Assembly (NCBI GenBank): GCA_022432975.1
Contig: CM039506.1
Span: 15,946,121-16,010,120 of the forward strand
Direction of reading: 5' to 3'
DNA from: Begonia masoniana
Lineage: Eukaryota > Streptophyta > Magnoliopsida > Cucurbitales > Begoniaceae
Length of the DNA: 64,000 nt
This document shows positions 11,013-23,300 of the stretch, in pieces. A program made the translations under genes and the position numbers. Under the pieces are notes generated by a model that made no database searches, was not told the origin of the DNA, and saw nothing but the letters and a program-made list of their open reading frames with translations. Positions within the stretch are counted from its first letter, which is position 1. Each line of letters opens with the position of its first letter.

Positions 11013-12440
11013 TGTAACACCCGACTTTATGGGATTTCAAATTGTGCGCGCAATGGTAATTTTGTAAATAATTGAAATATGTCCGTTTTGCGAATTAGGA
11101 GTTTTAATGGAACCCTTATAATTTATATGAATTTTAGGAGAATTATGGAAATTTAAGAAATTCAAACCGAAATATAATGCTTAAGTTTTCGTTTTTGACC
11201 CTATGGAGGTTTAATTCGTAAAAATAATAAATTAAATCTGTTTGACGAACGGAAAGTTTTATTAGAGCCCTAGTAATAAGTGGGAATTATTGATGAAATA
11301 AAAAAAATTGGGAGAAACCGAACCGATAGTCGAGTAATGAAATATCGGAAAGTTAAGTGGAGGGACAATATGGTAATTTGGTCAACCAAATTCATTAAAA
11401 TCAGAAAACCCTCTTCTCCTCAACACTTGCACGTTATTTTCCCTCCCTCATTCTTCTCTCTCGCGACCCTCCTTCTCCAGGCAATGAGCTTCACGGTGCC
11501 TTCACCGTTTTCTGCTCTGATTAACCCAGTTCTTCACGTTTTCCTTTCCAATCACGATTCTAGGTAAGAATCTATGGTTTCCCGACCTTAGTTCTCGACT
11601 TTTAGGTTATTTAACGGTTAGGGTTTCGTTAGGTTTCGTTGAAAATAGTCGGGTTTTGTTAATAATGGTTAGTTATGGTTGTATTTACGATTATTGAACG
11701 TTATTGGATGAAAAAATTGGTGTATTTGTCGTTTTGTTTGGAAAACTGGGTTTGGAGCTTTAAGAAAATCTCCATTAATGGAGGTTTAGAATTTGTGAAC
11801 GTAAATTGCTCGATGAAATGTCCGAGAGGGTTTAATTAGAGTTTTAGGAAATTTCTTTTAGTTAGGAGTTTTGTAAATTTTCGAAGTTTGAATGTTTAGG
11901 CTCATTTTTTATAATGAATGCTATGGATTGACTTAGGTGACGAAGCTCGAAATGAGGAGTTCAGTGTGCAACGGATACGAGATAAGTTCTCGTGACTTAC
12001 TTTGGGCGATTTGGCCTACACCATAAGATTATGTTGGTTCGAGGAATTTGGAGATGTTTGATTATTTTGGGTAATGGGTCGAGTAGTTAGCTTTAGTTTA
12101 AATTGTGAATGTTTTCGTTCGTTGCTTGTTTATGTTTTGATGTGGTTTATAGTATCGCACGTGTTCATGCATCATTGTTTCTAAAAAAAGCACGAAAAGG
12201 AATTTCCATGCACGTTTTCATAAAAAGGAAAAAGATAACGAAAAGGTAAAATGTATGAATGATGGTCATGTCGGGGATGGTGGTTCAAACACGGCTGTCC
12301 TACAGGTGAAGCGTGTTTTTCCCCCGGGTAGATAAAAGAGGCTATCCAATCGCCAGATGTGCCGTTTTTATCTACCGAGAGTGAAGCCCCGGTGACTTAT
12401 ATGAAATGAAATGACTAGCGAAAAGGTAGGTTGTATGATT
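11013..12440 (+). mobile_element. Gypsy-type LTR fragment, plus orientation
   Basis: The sequence switches from copia gag to TGTAACACCCGAC at 11013, the start seen in the other gypsy LTRs here. It then follows their layout: an AT-rich U3, a transcribed-looking part with TTCTAGGTAAGAA, and a segment ending in GGCCTACACCATAAG. The second half, with the usual array and the terminal GTTACA, is absent, and no repeat of the left flank TGTTC was found on the right. It is therefore a truncated LTR whose right boundary is only approximate. Confidence 0.6.
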
Positions 12441-13600
12441 TTAATATAACATGTTAATTGTCTTAGCATTTCAACTTAATGTCAATCTCTCTCTCTCACT
12501 CTTACTTTTATTTGTTTGATATTTTTAATTGCAAATAAATTTGTTAATGTGGGTTGGCCAACCTTACCTACATTCCCGCTTCAAAACTCCATAATAATCC
12601 TTCTTTTATAACTTATTGATCTTTTGAGCGTCAACCAAGTCCTACACTGATACTTTTCTACCGTCACCACCAAATCGTTTCAACAATACTAGTGTAGAGG
12701 TTTTTTACAGTTTTTACACAAAATCTAACTCTCACAAATATGAAATCTCGAGTCTGAGTTTTAAGAGAGTTAGGGATCCACTGAAGAAAAGAGCCTATAT
12801 AGTCTCTAGAAATTTTGGCAATCACTTCAACGTGAGAGTTTGTTGTTATGGTGTACAGTAGAGCGAGTTTCTATTTATAGTTCTCTTCAAAATTTTCAAA
12901 TTTCTTGTCCTCTGCTATCATTTAGGCATCCGTGAGCTAACTGTTAGAGACATTAAAGTGCCATGGGCTTCCACAATTTAAAACTTTGGACTACCGCTCC
13001 ATGCGTCTACAATTCTTAATCTGGCATCCGAGTGAAGCTTCAATTTGAATTTTTTTTCTCTAAAATGGACTTCTGTAAGGCTCTTCTGGGTATCCATTAT
13101 GGGCATTTATATCTATCTTTAGGCATTCGCAACTTGAACTTCTAAATTATTGCGTCGGGACTAGGCTTCCGCAGCTCACTCTAAATATCCACTGCTAATG
13201 TCAACTCTTCATGTCGAGGCATTCAAGGCTGGTGTCCATGGCCAAAACCACTCTTGAGAGCTAGCGTCTGTGAGTCTTCCATTTTATATATGGATTGGGA
13301 CCGGGCATTCGTAGATTCCAACAAGCTTCTGTTTCGGGCGTCTGTGGCCAAAATTGATCTCGGGGCTAAGCATCAACAAAATTTTCCATTTTGCACACGA
13401 ACTGGGATTAGGGTTCTACAACTCATCTCCGGGAACTCGCATTGTCTAATTTTCAACACTTTGTAATTTTTTTTTTTTAGTTGAGTCTTCAACTGTAAAC
13501 CTATTTTATGCTCCATATACTCAATAAACACATTAGACATTTGAATTCCCACTTTTAAGGGTATTGTCAAAGTGAAAATAATTTATATAGCTTTTAAATA
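12440..13600. mobile_element. Degenerate copia-type LTR related to 6724-8127
   Basis: Same order of landmarks as the 6724-8127 LTR: an early GTGGGTTGGCCAACCTTACC segment like GTGGTTCGGCCAAAACCTGCC, repeated words such as GGCATCCGTGAGC and GCGTCTGTGGCC, and a late stretch TTTTAAGGGTATTGTC like ACCCTTTCCAAGGGCATT. It could be the 5' LTR of the decayed minus-strand copia, which would fit its position. No clean ends or TSD were seen. The short frame at 13254-13466 is LTR sequence. Confidence 0.45.
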
Positions 13601-13709
13601 TAATTCATTTAAAATATATTCATCAATACACAATCATTATTAACTTAAAATTAGTATTAATCATGTTAATTACCAAAATAATTAAACTTATTATATATTA
13701 AACTAACAA

Positions 13710-13835
13710 TTATTACTAGTGATGACACCGATGAGATTGTTGCATTAAAATTTGAGTTAGGTAGGTGTTTCGCAGTGAAAGATCTAGGTCATCTTTGTTA
13801 CTTTCCATAATTGAAGTTGCTTGTTCACCAAATAT
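13710..13835 (+). pseudogene. Scrap of copia reverse transcriptase
   Basis: A plus-strand stretch translates to DDTDEIVALKFELGRCFAVK, continuing DLGHLCYF. This matches the copia RT region just after the YVDD box (D..EI..LK..L...F..KDLG.L.YF). It is followed at once by a stop and a frame change, so only about 40 codons remain. It lies on the opposite strand to the copia element on the left and is a separate fragment. Confidence 0.65.
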
Positions 13836-13865
13836 TATTCTTCTCTCTCGTACTATATATATATA

Positions 13866-15485
13866 TTAGTGTCGCAACACAAGAAGGATTATCTCTTTGC
13901 AATGATATGAAATTGCAGTACCAACTTAAAAAACAAAATTTAACTGGCAGAAAAGAAATAGGAGAATTTTGTGATCAATTCGCCTATCATATTCCAGTAT
14001 CTTTTCCAAAGAAAATCAAGAAAACAAAATATATTAATAAGCCTCAAAAGACTAGAAGAAAAAGACCGAACAAAACAGAACGCCAAATAATGAGAGGTAT
14101 TGAACCTACTCCCAAAAGGAAATCAAAATGTAATTTTGAAAAGAATTGGCTTTCAAATAGTAAACCCAAAAAGAAAAATATCAAAAATGTTAAATGTTAC
14201 AAATGTGGCAAATATGGTCACTATGCACAAAATTGTAAAACTCAAAAGAAACTTGAAGAATTGAATATAGACGAAGGTCTTAAAATTTAATTAGCAAAAG
14301 TTTTATTAAATTCATCTGATTCTAAGACTAGTGAAGAAGAAGAATACTCTACTTCCTCCTCTTCTTCCTCTGAAATTGATGAAGCTGAATGTAGTAACAA
14401 ATGTTGTAATATGTTAACTCTAAATGTTTTAACAAAATCACAACAAGACATAATTGATAATTTAGATCAAATTCCTGATCCTGCTTTTAGAACAAAAATC
14501 ATTGAAATGATGATTTTATCAAATACCAAAACTTCCTCTCAAGGAAAACATATCGATTACGATATTCCAATATTTACTCCAAAATATTAGTCTTAATAAC
14601 ATGTTAAATAGAATTGAAAAAATTAAAATTACAAAACCTGTTACAATTCAGGACCTATAACATGAAATAAACAATTTAAAATCTGAAATTGTTCAAATTA
14701 AAGATCATAATTATCAAGTTCAAATGAATGTTGAAGATCGATTAATTCGTCTTGAAACTCAAAATGAATTAAGGGAAATTGGAGAATCTTCCTCTACCTC
14801 TTCAAAAACTTCTTTAGCAAAAAATGATATTTCACATTTAGAAGATTGTTTGCCTTATGAAGCTTTAAATCTTCTTAATAAAATAATCTATCAAAAATGG
14901 TATGTTGAAATAACTCTTATTATAAAAGATTATCAAATACCAAATATCATTGCTCTAATTGATAGTGGCGCTGATATAAATTGTATCCAAGAATGATTAA
15001 TTCCAACAAAGTTTTTCGAAAAAACTGTTCAAACTCTTACTGCTGCTGGGGGTAGCAGATTCAAAATTAATTATAAATTATCAAGAGTAATTGTCACTAA
15101 CAATGAGACACAAATAGAAACAACTTTTTTATTAGTCAAAAATCTACAACAACAGGCAATTTTAGGAACACCTTTCCTTAATCAAATTATGTCTATTAAG
15201 AAAATTGATACTACAGGTATTTATGGTACAATAAATATTCAAGAAAATGTTTATTTATTTGTTACTGACCCTGAAACAAAAATTATAAATGAATTAAAAT
15301 ATTTATATCAAAATAAAGAAAAACAATTAAATTTTCTTAAGGATGAACTTAATTGTTTAAAAATTGATCAACAATTACAAAATCCTAAAATCATTATCAA
15401 AATAAAAGATATTGAAAATCAAATATTACAGGAAATTTGTAATACATCACCAAATGCTTTTTGGGATAGAAAGAAGCATATAGTT
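13866..15485 (+). pseudogene. Endogenous caulimovirid-like sequence: coat-protein C-terminus, protease, start of RT domain
   Basis: Plus-strand remains of a plant pararetrovirus polyprotein. A lysine-rich coat-protein tail carries a CCHC zinc knuckle (CYKCGKYGHYAQNC, 14195-14236) that would bind viral RNA, then a serine and glutamate-rich stretch. About 14720-15000 is the aspartic protease with active site Asp-Ser-Gly (14961-14969). 15189-15480 is the following linker toward RT. Stops at about 14288, 14588 and 14995, with frame changes, disable it. The layout and the AT-rich codons resemble the florendovirus/petuvirus side of Caulimoviridae; that placement is inferred. A movement protein and the coat-protein N-terminus are not seen here. 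The frame is broken at 15485 by a solo LTR. Confidence 0.8.
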
Positions 15486-18009
15486 TGTAACACCCGGCAT
15501 TTTTGCCATGTAATTGTTTTCCCGAATCATTTATGCGGGATTAACATTATATTTATACAACGTATGTTTTGGTTGAATTGTTGGAAATGGTTAGTGAAAC
15601 TAAACTAATGTGTAACCAAAACAAAGCAAATTAGTTAAAAACCAATGGAGGGGTAAATAGGGAAGCAATTAAGGTGGTTGGGAAAGATCAAGTGGATGAG
15701 TGACACTTGGCAAAGACTTGCTGAAGGAGCCAATGCCTTTTCTCTTCCATCCTTCCTCTTTTCTCTTCACTCAACGTGAAGCACTCTCTGTTTTCTCTCT
15801 TCCAGGCGATTAAGACGAAACTTCCACGCCTTGTTTCTCTAGCATTTCTCCGTTTTCTTCAGCAAAGGTAAGCATCTACTCACACTAATAAATTTGGACA
15901 AGTTTAAGGTGAGTTTTTACCGAAGTTTAGGGTTTCGGTTTTCGGTGAAAACTCACTGTTTTTGGATGAAAACACGTTGGTGTGTTTTCTAAAGAGTTGA
16001 AATGTGTTTGCTGCATTTCCTACGAGATATTAGTTAGCATTTGTAGCGTGTTTAAACTCTGAACATTCATGCTACAGGTCCGAGCTTTCCAGAGACGTTC
16101 GAGCATACTACTTGGCTGCACACAGGTAAGTTCATGCATCTACGTTGGCCCTTAAGGCCCTACAACTCGGAGGTACTAGGTCTGGTTCGGGTAGATAGGT
16201 TTTAGGTTATGTTTTAAGTTAAACGTGTTTCCGTTATATTCTGTTCTCTGTTGTATTCATTCTGTCACCTGAAATGTTAAGTTTAAGCATCGCACTGATT
16301 CATGCATACACGTTTTCCTGTAAAATCATGCAAATGTTTTCAGCACTGGTTTTGAAGTAAGTAAGATAAAATCCTGTAAAGAAAATGTATGGTTAAGTGT
16401 GGACGAGGACTGGCATCCTGTCAAGTACTCCTGTTATGTCCTGAAAGTGGCATGTACATCCTGTTGCGCCAGCTCCTCCTCCCACTTATACCTTCCTGTC
16501 CAGTGAAACGTAATGTAATGTAATGTTCATGTATTTGAAAATGTCCATGCATAGCATATGCACACTGCATTTCATGTTCTTACTGAGCTCTAGGCTCATA
16601 GATGAACTCCCTGTTGTAGGTACGGATACTCCAGAGGAGGACCTTGCTCCTCAAGCTGATGAGTAATGGATTGTGGTGGATCGAGCTCATTGGAAATGGT
16701 TGCTGCAGTCAGATAAATTCTGTGTAGAGGTTTAAGTCTTTAAAGTAAAGTTCATATTTGTAAACTCTTCTGGATGTTTGTGGTTTCTGTTTTAAAACTC
16801 TGTTGTAGTCTTGTGTTTTGTTTGAAAGTTTTGTTGGAAATTTGAAATGTATAAGTCCTGTTGTTGATGTATTTAAAACCTCCGTATTTGACAGATTGTA
16901 TCCATATATTTTAAATGTTTTGAAAACATTCTGGAACTGCTTGAGTTCTCCCTTTTCAGGTCATGCATGGATAGTCTCGAATTTTAGAGCTATCCATGCA
17001 GTTTGTCTGCTCGAACTCCCGTCATTTGTAGAGTATGAATTCAAAACTTTGTTTTGAAATCGGGTTTGGGGGTCTGAAGCCCTCATGCCTCCTGTTTTGA
17101 TGTTCCCTGCCTGTAAGTCTTTATGTTAAAATTTGCCAAGTTTTATCTCAAAAACTGCATCTTCCGATCACGTTCACTGCTGTTTTAAGTGTTTATCTAC
17201 CGGTTGACGTCATCCATCTTCCGGCTGACGTCATCACCTTCTGCCGGTTATGTTTACTGTTTTTGTCTTCCGGTTGATGTCAGCATAAGTCTTCCGCCCA
17301 GTTTAAAATTTTTGTCTTCCGGTTGACGTCAGCATAAGTCTTCCGCCCAGTTTATAATTTTTGTCTTCCGGTTGACGTCAGCATAAGTCTTCCGCCCAGT
17401 TTATAATTTTTGTCTTCCGGTTGACGTCAGCATAAGTCTTCCGCTCAGTTTATAATTTTTGTCTTCCGGTTGACGTCAGCGTAAGTCTTTCGCCCAGTTT
17501 ATAATTTTTGTCTTCCGGTTGACGTCAGCATAAGTCTTCCGCCCAGTTTATAATTTTGTCTTCCGGTTGACGTCATCTTTTCTTCCGATGACGTCATACG
17601 CCTTTCGCCCAACAGCTTCCTGCTTCTATGCTTATGATTTCTGGTTTACTTCCTGTCCATTCTGTTTAATTATTTTCTTCGCCATTTCTTCTCTTCTGTT
17701 ATTCATTTCCGAATTGTGCATAGTTCTGTTATACACCGTAGCCTTCCACAGTATGCTTCTTCCCAGTTAAGTTCTCTTAAATGTCCCTGTCTTCCTGCAT
17801 TTTCGTTTCTCTTCTGTTATCCGTTATTGAATCCCGTTTTGCTTTCAACTCCTGAGAACTCTCTCTCTCGGTGAAGTTTTATAGTTTGTAAATGTTCTGT
17901 TCCCTGTTTTCTGTTATAAAAAAAAATATATGTGCCCGTTTTCTGCAAATGTCCCGGAGTGACGGCTTCGATCCCGGACCCCGATCGGGTTCGGTTTCGG
18001 GTCGTCACA
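15486..18009 (+). mobile_element. Solo LTR (gypsy type), 2524 bp, TSD TAGTT
   Basis: Begins TGTAACACCCGG, ends GGGTCGTCACA, and is flanked by TAGTT at 15481-15485 and 18010-18014. It lies inside the pararetrovirus pol region. It contains the shared LTR landmarks (GGCCCTACAACTC near 16160; TTACTGAGCTCTAGGCTCATAG with TTGTAGGTACGG near 16580-16625) and a 49-bp tandem array near its 3' end. No coding region was found; frames at 16818 and 17567 are LTR sequence. Confidence 0.92.
17264..17580 (+). repeat. 49-bp tandem array in the solo LTR (about 6.5 copies)
   Basis: Each unit contains GTCTTCCGGTTGACGTCAGC followed by ATAAGTCTTCCGCCCAGTTT and a T-rich spacer. Units differ by single bases (for example GCGTAAG for GCATAAG, CTTTCG for CTTCCG). 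TTCCGGTTGACGTCA continues the C(G)GGA/TGA-type motif found in arrays of other LTRs here. The TGACGTCA core is also a palindrome of the bZIP (CRE/as-1-like) binding type, which might matter for LTR transcription; that is inference. Confidence 0.9.
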
Positions 18010-18092
18010 TAGTTTCTTTACCGTATATTCCCAATTTCGATGAGAAACAAATACCTACAAAAGCTCGTCCTAGTCAAATAAAGATGAATATC
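18010..18092 (+). pseudogene. Endogenous caulimovirid-like sequence: short piece before the RT core
   Basis: An 83-bp island between two insertions that continues the pararetrovirus frame: it translates to LPYIPNFDEKQIPTKARPSQ and a few more residues. This resembles the conserved stretch just before the RT domain in caulimovirids. It starts with one TSD copy (TAGTT) of the solo LTR on the left and ends with one TSD copy (ATATC) of the chromovirus on the right, which proves both insertions hit the same viral gene. Confidence 0.85.
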
Positions 18093-20332
18093 TGTAACGC
18101 CCCGAGTCATCTGAACCCGGTTTGTCACACAAGTCCGTACATGACTAAAAATTTTTATCACATTTTTTTTTACTTGCAGCGAAAATCATTTAAACAAAAA
18201 TAGAGTTAAACAAAATCGTAAAAAGTGTTTGGATAATCGGGCGAAATGTTAGAAATAGTTGACCAAGGGAAAATAAAAGTTTAAACCGCGGGTTGCTTTA
18301 AAGGTGGCAAAAGTCAGACGCACCTGCCACTGAACCAAGTCAACGGAAGAGGCTAAAAACAGAAAACAGAAGACATCATCCGGTCATAAAACGACAAAAT
18401 ATTCTCTCCATCTTCCGGTGGTTTTACTCACGGCATCCACCGATGACTAAACAACAAAAATACTCTCTACAACTTCCGATGACGTCAGCCAGATGATTTC
18501 CTTCATCCGATAGACTTTACTCTATATCCACCGGTGACTATACGACAAACGACTTAACCCTTATCATCCGACGAGCAAAACACTCGATATCACCGGATGA
18601 CTAAAACACTCGACATCACCGAATGACTAAAACACTCGACATCACCGGATGACTAAAACACTCGACATCACCGGATGACTAAAACACTCGACATCATCCG
18701 ATAGACATAAAACACTCGACATCTGATGGCTTTTCTGAAGACATCTTCCGATAGAATTAAACATACATCATCCGATGGCTTTTCTGAAGACATCTTTCGA
18801 TGGACTTAAACCTACATCATCCAATGGCTTTTCTGAAGACATCTTCCGATGGACAGCATAACTCAACATTTACCATTAGACATCAACCACCGGTAGAAAA
18901 CAGAGTACATTTCAACTTTTCCTCACTATACAATACAAAACACTAATTACAGAAAGGAATTTGCTTACTTTTCTAAGGCCATTCAGAAACAACTCAAACC
19001 ACTACATTAATCAAATCCAGTGAAAATAACATTTAAAACTCAACAGATCACCGTTATCAGAAAAATCTCAAAACGTGTTCAAAGTACTGAAACCACTACT
19101 GTTATGGGAACTTAACATTTCTAAATTTAAATACTGTCAACTAAACCTTCTCACCAACAGACATCAGTTAAATCGCCTCATCAGTTCACCAGGTCCGTGG
19201 CATGAGTGTGCTCCCCAACCAATCTATCCCTCAATAAACTCAGAGGATTCACCTGCTGTCACTTCTTCACCTACATCACAAAACTCACCTATTAGCCTAA
19301 TGCTAAGTAAGCAAAGCAATGATAGAAAGAAAAGAATGAAATGCCGAAACATAAATTCCTAAACATGCAATTTCTACTTTCTCCTCTCAGTTGTTCATGC
19401 GTTGTTTCTGTTCAGATCCCCCTGTGAAATTGGAAGTTGGATCAACTCTCCCAAAGTATAAATATCCTCTGTCTCATTAAGGGTTGGATTAGCTCCCTTA
19501 ACAGTGAAGCTGATTCTCTGTTCAGATCCCCCTGTGAAATTGGGAGTTGGATCAACTCTCCCAAAGTATAAATATCCGCTGTCTCATTAAGGGTTGGATT
19601 AGTTCCCTTAATAGTAAAACTGATTCACATAACTGTTTCAATACGTTCAATCCTTACCATGCCAACATGCATTCAAATTCATTTTCGTATACTTTTAAAA
19701 CATGATACATAACACACACAGACACATCCAAGTAAACACAATCCTAACGTTTTGTGATGTAGGCCCGAAGGCACAAGCAAACTTTACTTACATGGTCTCC
19801 TGGAAATCGCTCGGTTTCAACTACTCTGGAAACCCTGCTCACCTAGTTTCATAAGCAAAAATACCGATTAGATCACCACTAACCTTATCCTAAATCGTTC
19901 TAAAACCTAAGGGGCTCGTTTGAAATCTTTAATCATCATACACTCTCGGCTCAATACTAAAATCGAACTCAACCCACTCGCAGTATTAACAAAATACGTG
20001 CATTACACTATCTCTGCTATCTAGCCACTAAAATCTCTAGAAATAAAATGGGAAAACTCACCTAGTTTGAGGAATGAGGATCGGAGAGGGAAATCGCCTG
20101 GAGCTCTGCTGTGCTTGAGCTGATTACCGAGAAGGGAAAATGAGGGAAACAGTGACGGCTAAACCTCATTAAACCCTCCCTTAAATACGTTATCCATTTA
20201 TAAAATTGTTAATTACCCTTTTGTCCTTACATAGTTATTTACTAACCTAATCACTTTCTCCCTCAATTCTTCCATAAAATTAACACATTATAATTGGCAA
20301 TTAAATTTGGTTTAATAGAGCCGGGTGCTACA
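18093..20332 (-). repeat. 3' LTR of the chromovirus
   Basis: 2240 bp, ending GGGGCGTTACA on the minus strand and beginning TGTAGCACCCGG. It has one more 26-bp repeat unit than the 5' LTR. It also carries two tandem copies, about 118 bp each, of a block containing AGATCCCCCTGTGAAATTGG (19413-19625), which are present in both LTRs and in the solo LTR at 32980. The open frame at 19075-19362 is present in both LTRs and is not a gene. Confidence 0.95.
18580..18722. repeat. 26-bp repeats in the 3' LTR
   Basis: Four to five copies of a 26-bp unit containing ATCACCGGATGACTAAAACA. The 5' LTR (25497-25610) has one copy fewer. The reverse complement gives the GTCATCCGGTGATGTC-like motif related to the arrays in the other LTRs. 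Confidence 0.9.
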
Positions 20333-20345
20333 ATCTACCCTCCTT
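20333..20345 (-). promoter_or_regulatory. Polypurine tract of the chromovirus
   Basis: On the minus strand, AAGGAGGGTAGAT abuts the 3' LTR start (TGTAGCACC). This is the canonical plus-strand primer of gypsy elements. Confidence 0.8.
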
Positions 20346-20367
20346 AAAAGAATTTTGTCCTCAAAAT

Positions 20368-23300
20368 TTAGTACCTGAATAACTCCGGATATTGGTCCAT
20401 CATGTCTTGCTGGCGCTCCCAAGTTGTCTCCTCTACATTCTGGTTGTGCCATAAAACTTTCACTAGCTGAACCTCTTTGTTGCGCAATACCTTCACTGCA
20501 TAGTCTAGGATCCTTACAGGTTTCTCCTCATATGCAAGAGTAGGAAGAACTTCGATACTCTGCTGTTCCACAATCTGAGAAGGGTCTCGTACACATTTCT
20601 TAAGCATGGAGATATGGAACACATCATGGATTCCTTCCATAGAGGTTGGTAGCTGTAACTGGTAGGCTGTCTTCCCAATCCTTTTCAAGATCAAGAATGG
20701 TCCAATGTATCTGGGGTTCAACTTTCCTCTCTTCTCAAATCTCACAATTCCTTTGAATGGTGACACCTTGAGAAAAACTTCATCACCAATCATAAATTCC
20801 AATTCTCTACGCCTGCAATCCGCATAACTCTTCTGTCGACTCTGAGCTGCCAAAATTCTCTGTCGGATGAGGGCAACCTCCTCAACAGTTTGTTGCACCA
20901 TGTCAGGACCAAGCAACTGTGCTTCTCCAACTTCATCCCAATATAAAGGAGATCTGCATTTTCGTCCATATAATGCCTCGTATGGTGCCATGTCTATTGT
21001 TGCTTGAAAACTGCTATTATAAGAGAATTCAATCAATGGTATAAACTTACTCCAAGAACCTTGAAATTCCAGCACACATGCACGAAGCATATCCTCCAAC
21101 GTTTGGATAGTTCTCTCGGATTGTCCATCAGTTTGAGGATGAAAGGCTGTGCTAAAATTAAGTTGTGTTCCCATAATCTTGTGCAAACTCTTCCAAAACT
21201 TAGATGTAAATCTGGAGTCTCGGTCTGAAACTATAGAACTTGGAACTCCATGCAATCTGACAATCTCTTGCATGTACAATTTAGCAAGCTAATCCATTGA
21301 GTAAGTTACCTTAATTGGCAGAAAATGAGCAGATTTGGTTAGACGGTCGACTATAACCCAAATTGCATCATGTCCCTTAGCTGTTCTAGATAATCCAACG
21401 ACAAAATCCATTGTTATTTGTTCCCATTTCCATTCAGGAACTGGTAAAGGTTGCAATGTTCCTGAGGGTCTCTGATGCTCGGCTTTAATCTGTTGACAAC
21501 ACAAACACGATCCAACGTATTCTGCCACACTTCGTTTCATGCCTGGCCACCAGTAATGTTGTTTAAGATCCTTGTACATCTTTGTACTCCCAGGGTGGAC
21601 AGAAAATCTGGAAGAATGCGCTTCGGAAAGAATCTCATCCCGAAGTTCCTTAATGGCAGGAACAAACCATCTACTTCTAAACTTAAGGATTCCATTAGCA
21701 GAATAGTTAAAATCCGACTTGTCTGTAGAATCCATGCTTGACTTGTACTTGTTACACTCATCATCATTCGCCTGAGCTTCCCTTATTTTCTCTAGAATGG
21801 TAGGTTTTAAGGTTATGGCTGAAAGTATAGCTGTTACACTGGATACTGCTTCAAGATTAAACTTTTGGAATTCAGCCTTCAAAGCTAATGGCATACTGAA
21901 ATTCATAGTTGGGGTTGATGTCGTTACTCTACTCAAGGCATCCGCCACTACATTTGCCTTGCCGGGATGATATTTAATCTCGAAATCATAGTCCTTAACA
22001 AATTCCAACCATCGTCGTTGCCTCATGTTTAGTTCCTTCTGTGTGAAAATATACTTCAGGCTCTTATGATCTGAAAATATCTCACAAGATTGTCCATACA
22101 AGTAATGCCTCCAAATCTTAAGTGCAAATACGACTGCAGCTAATTCTAAGTCATGGGTAGGGTAGTTCTTCTCATGTGTTTTCAACTGTCTAGAGGCATA
22201 AGCTATTACTTTACCATTCTGCATTAACACACAACCCAGACCAATTTTGGACGCATCGCAATAAATACTAAATTTGCCATCTTCAGCTGGAATGGTTAAA
22301 ATTGGAGCATTGGTTAGTTTCTGCTTCAAGGTCATGAAACTATGTTCGCATTCATCAGTCCATATATACTTCACATTCCTCCTAGTTAACTTAGTAAGGG
22401 GTGTAGCAATCTTTGAAAATCCTTCAATGAACTTTCTGTAATATCCTGTCAGACCAAGAAAACTCCTGATATCTGTAGCACACTTCGGTTGAGGCCATTC
22501 CTTAACCGCTCGAACTTTGGCTGGATCAACAGATATCCCATCTCCAGAGATCACATGACCAAGAAAGTGAACTTTGTCCAACCAAAACTCACACTTGGAA
22601 AACTTAGCATAAAGCTGGTGCTGTCTAAGTGCTCCTAACACCCAACTCAAATGCCTTGCATGCTCATCCTTAGTTCTAGAATAGATCAAAATGTCGTCTA
22701 TGAATACTATGACAAACTTGTCCAAATACTCGCGAAACACCCGATTCATGAGATCCATGAAGGCTGCTGGTGCATTTGTCAAACCAAAAGACATAACCAA
22801 AAACTCATAATGTCCATACCTTGTGCGAAAGGCAGTCTTTGGGATATCTTCAGATTTAACCTTCAACTGGTAATAACCGGACCTAAGGTCAATCTTAGAG
22901 AAAACTCTTGCACCCTCTAAGCTGGTCAAATAAGTCATCAATTCTCGGCAAAGGGTATTTGTTTTTGACAGTTAACTTATTCAATTCTCTATAATCAATG
23001 CACATACGCATTGATCCATCTTTCTTTTTAACAAAAAGGACCGGTGCACCCCATGGTGAAAAACTTGGGCGTATGAATCCTTTCTCCAATAAATCCTCCA
23101 ACTGTTTCTTCAATTCCTTAAGTTCTGTAGGCGCTAGTCTATATGGATTCTTAGACACAGGCTCGGCTCCGGGGTAAACATCCACGACAAATTCAATTTC
23201 TCTATCTGGTGGTAAACCAGGAAGGTCATCTAAGAATACTTCGGGAAAGTCTTGGACAATTAGGACATTCTGAGGATTTGCTTTTCCTACAAACTGTGTG

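Noticed and set aside
19075..19362. A 95-aa ORF repeated at 25963-26250
   Set aside because: It is the same position in both LTRs of one element, has no motif, and lies antisense to the element. Duplicate occurrence reflects the LTR pair, not selection.
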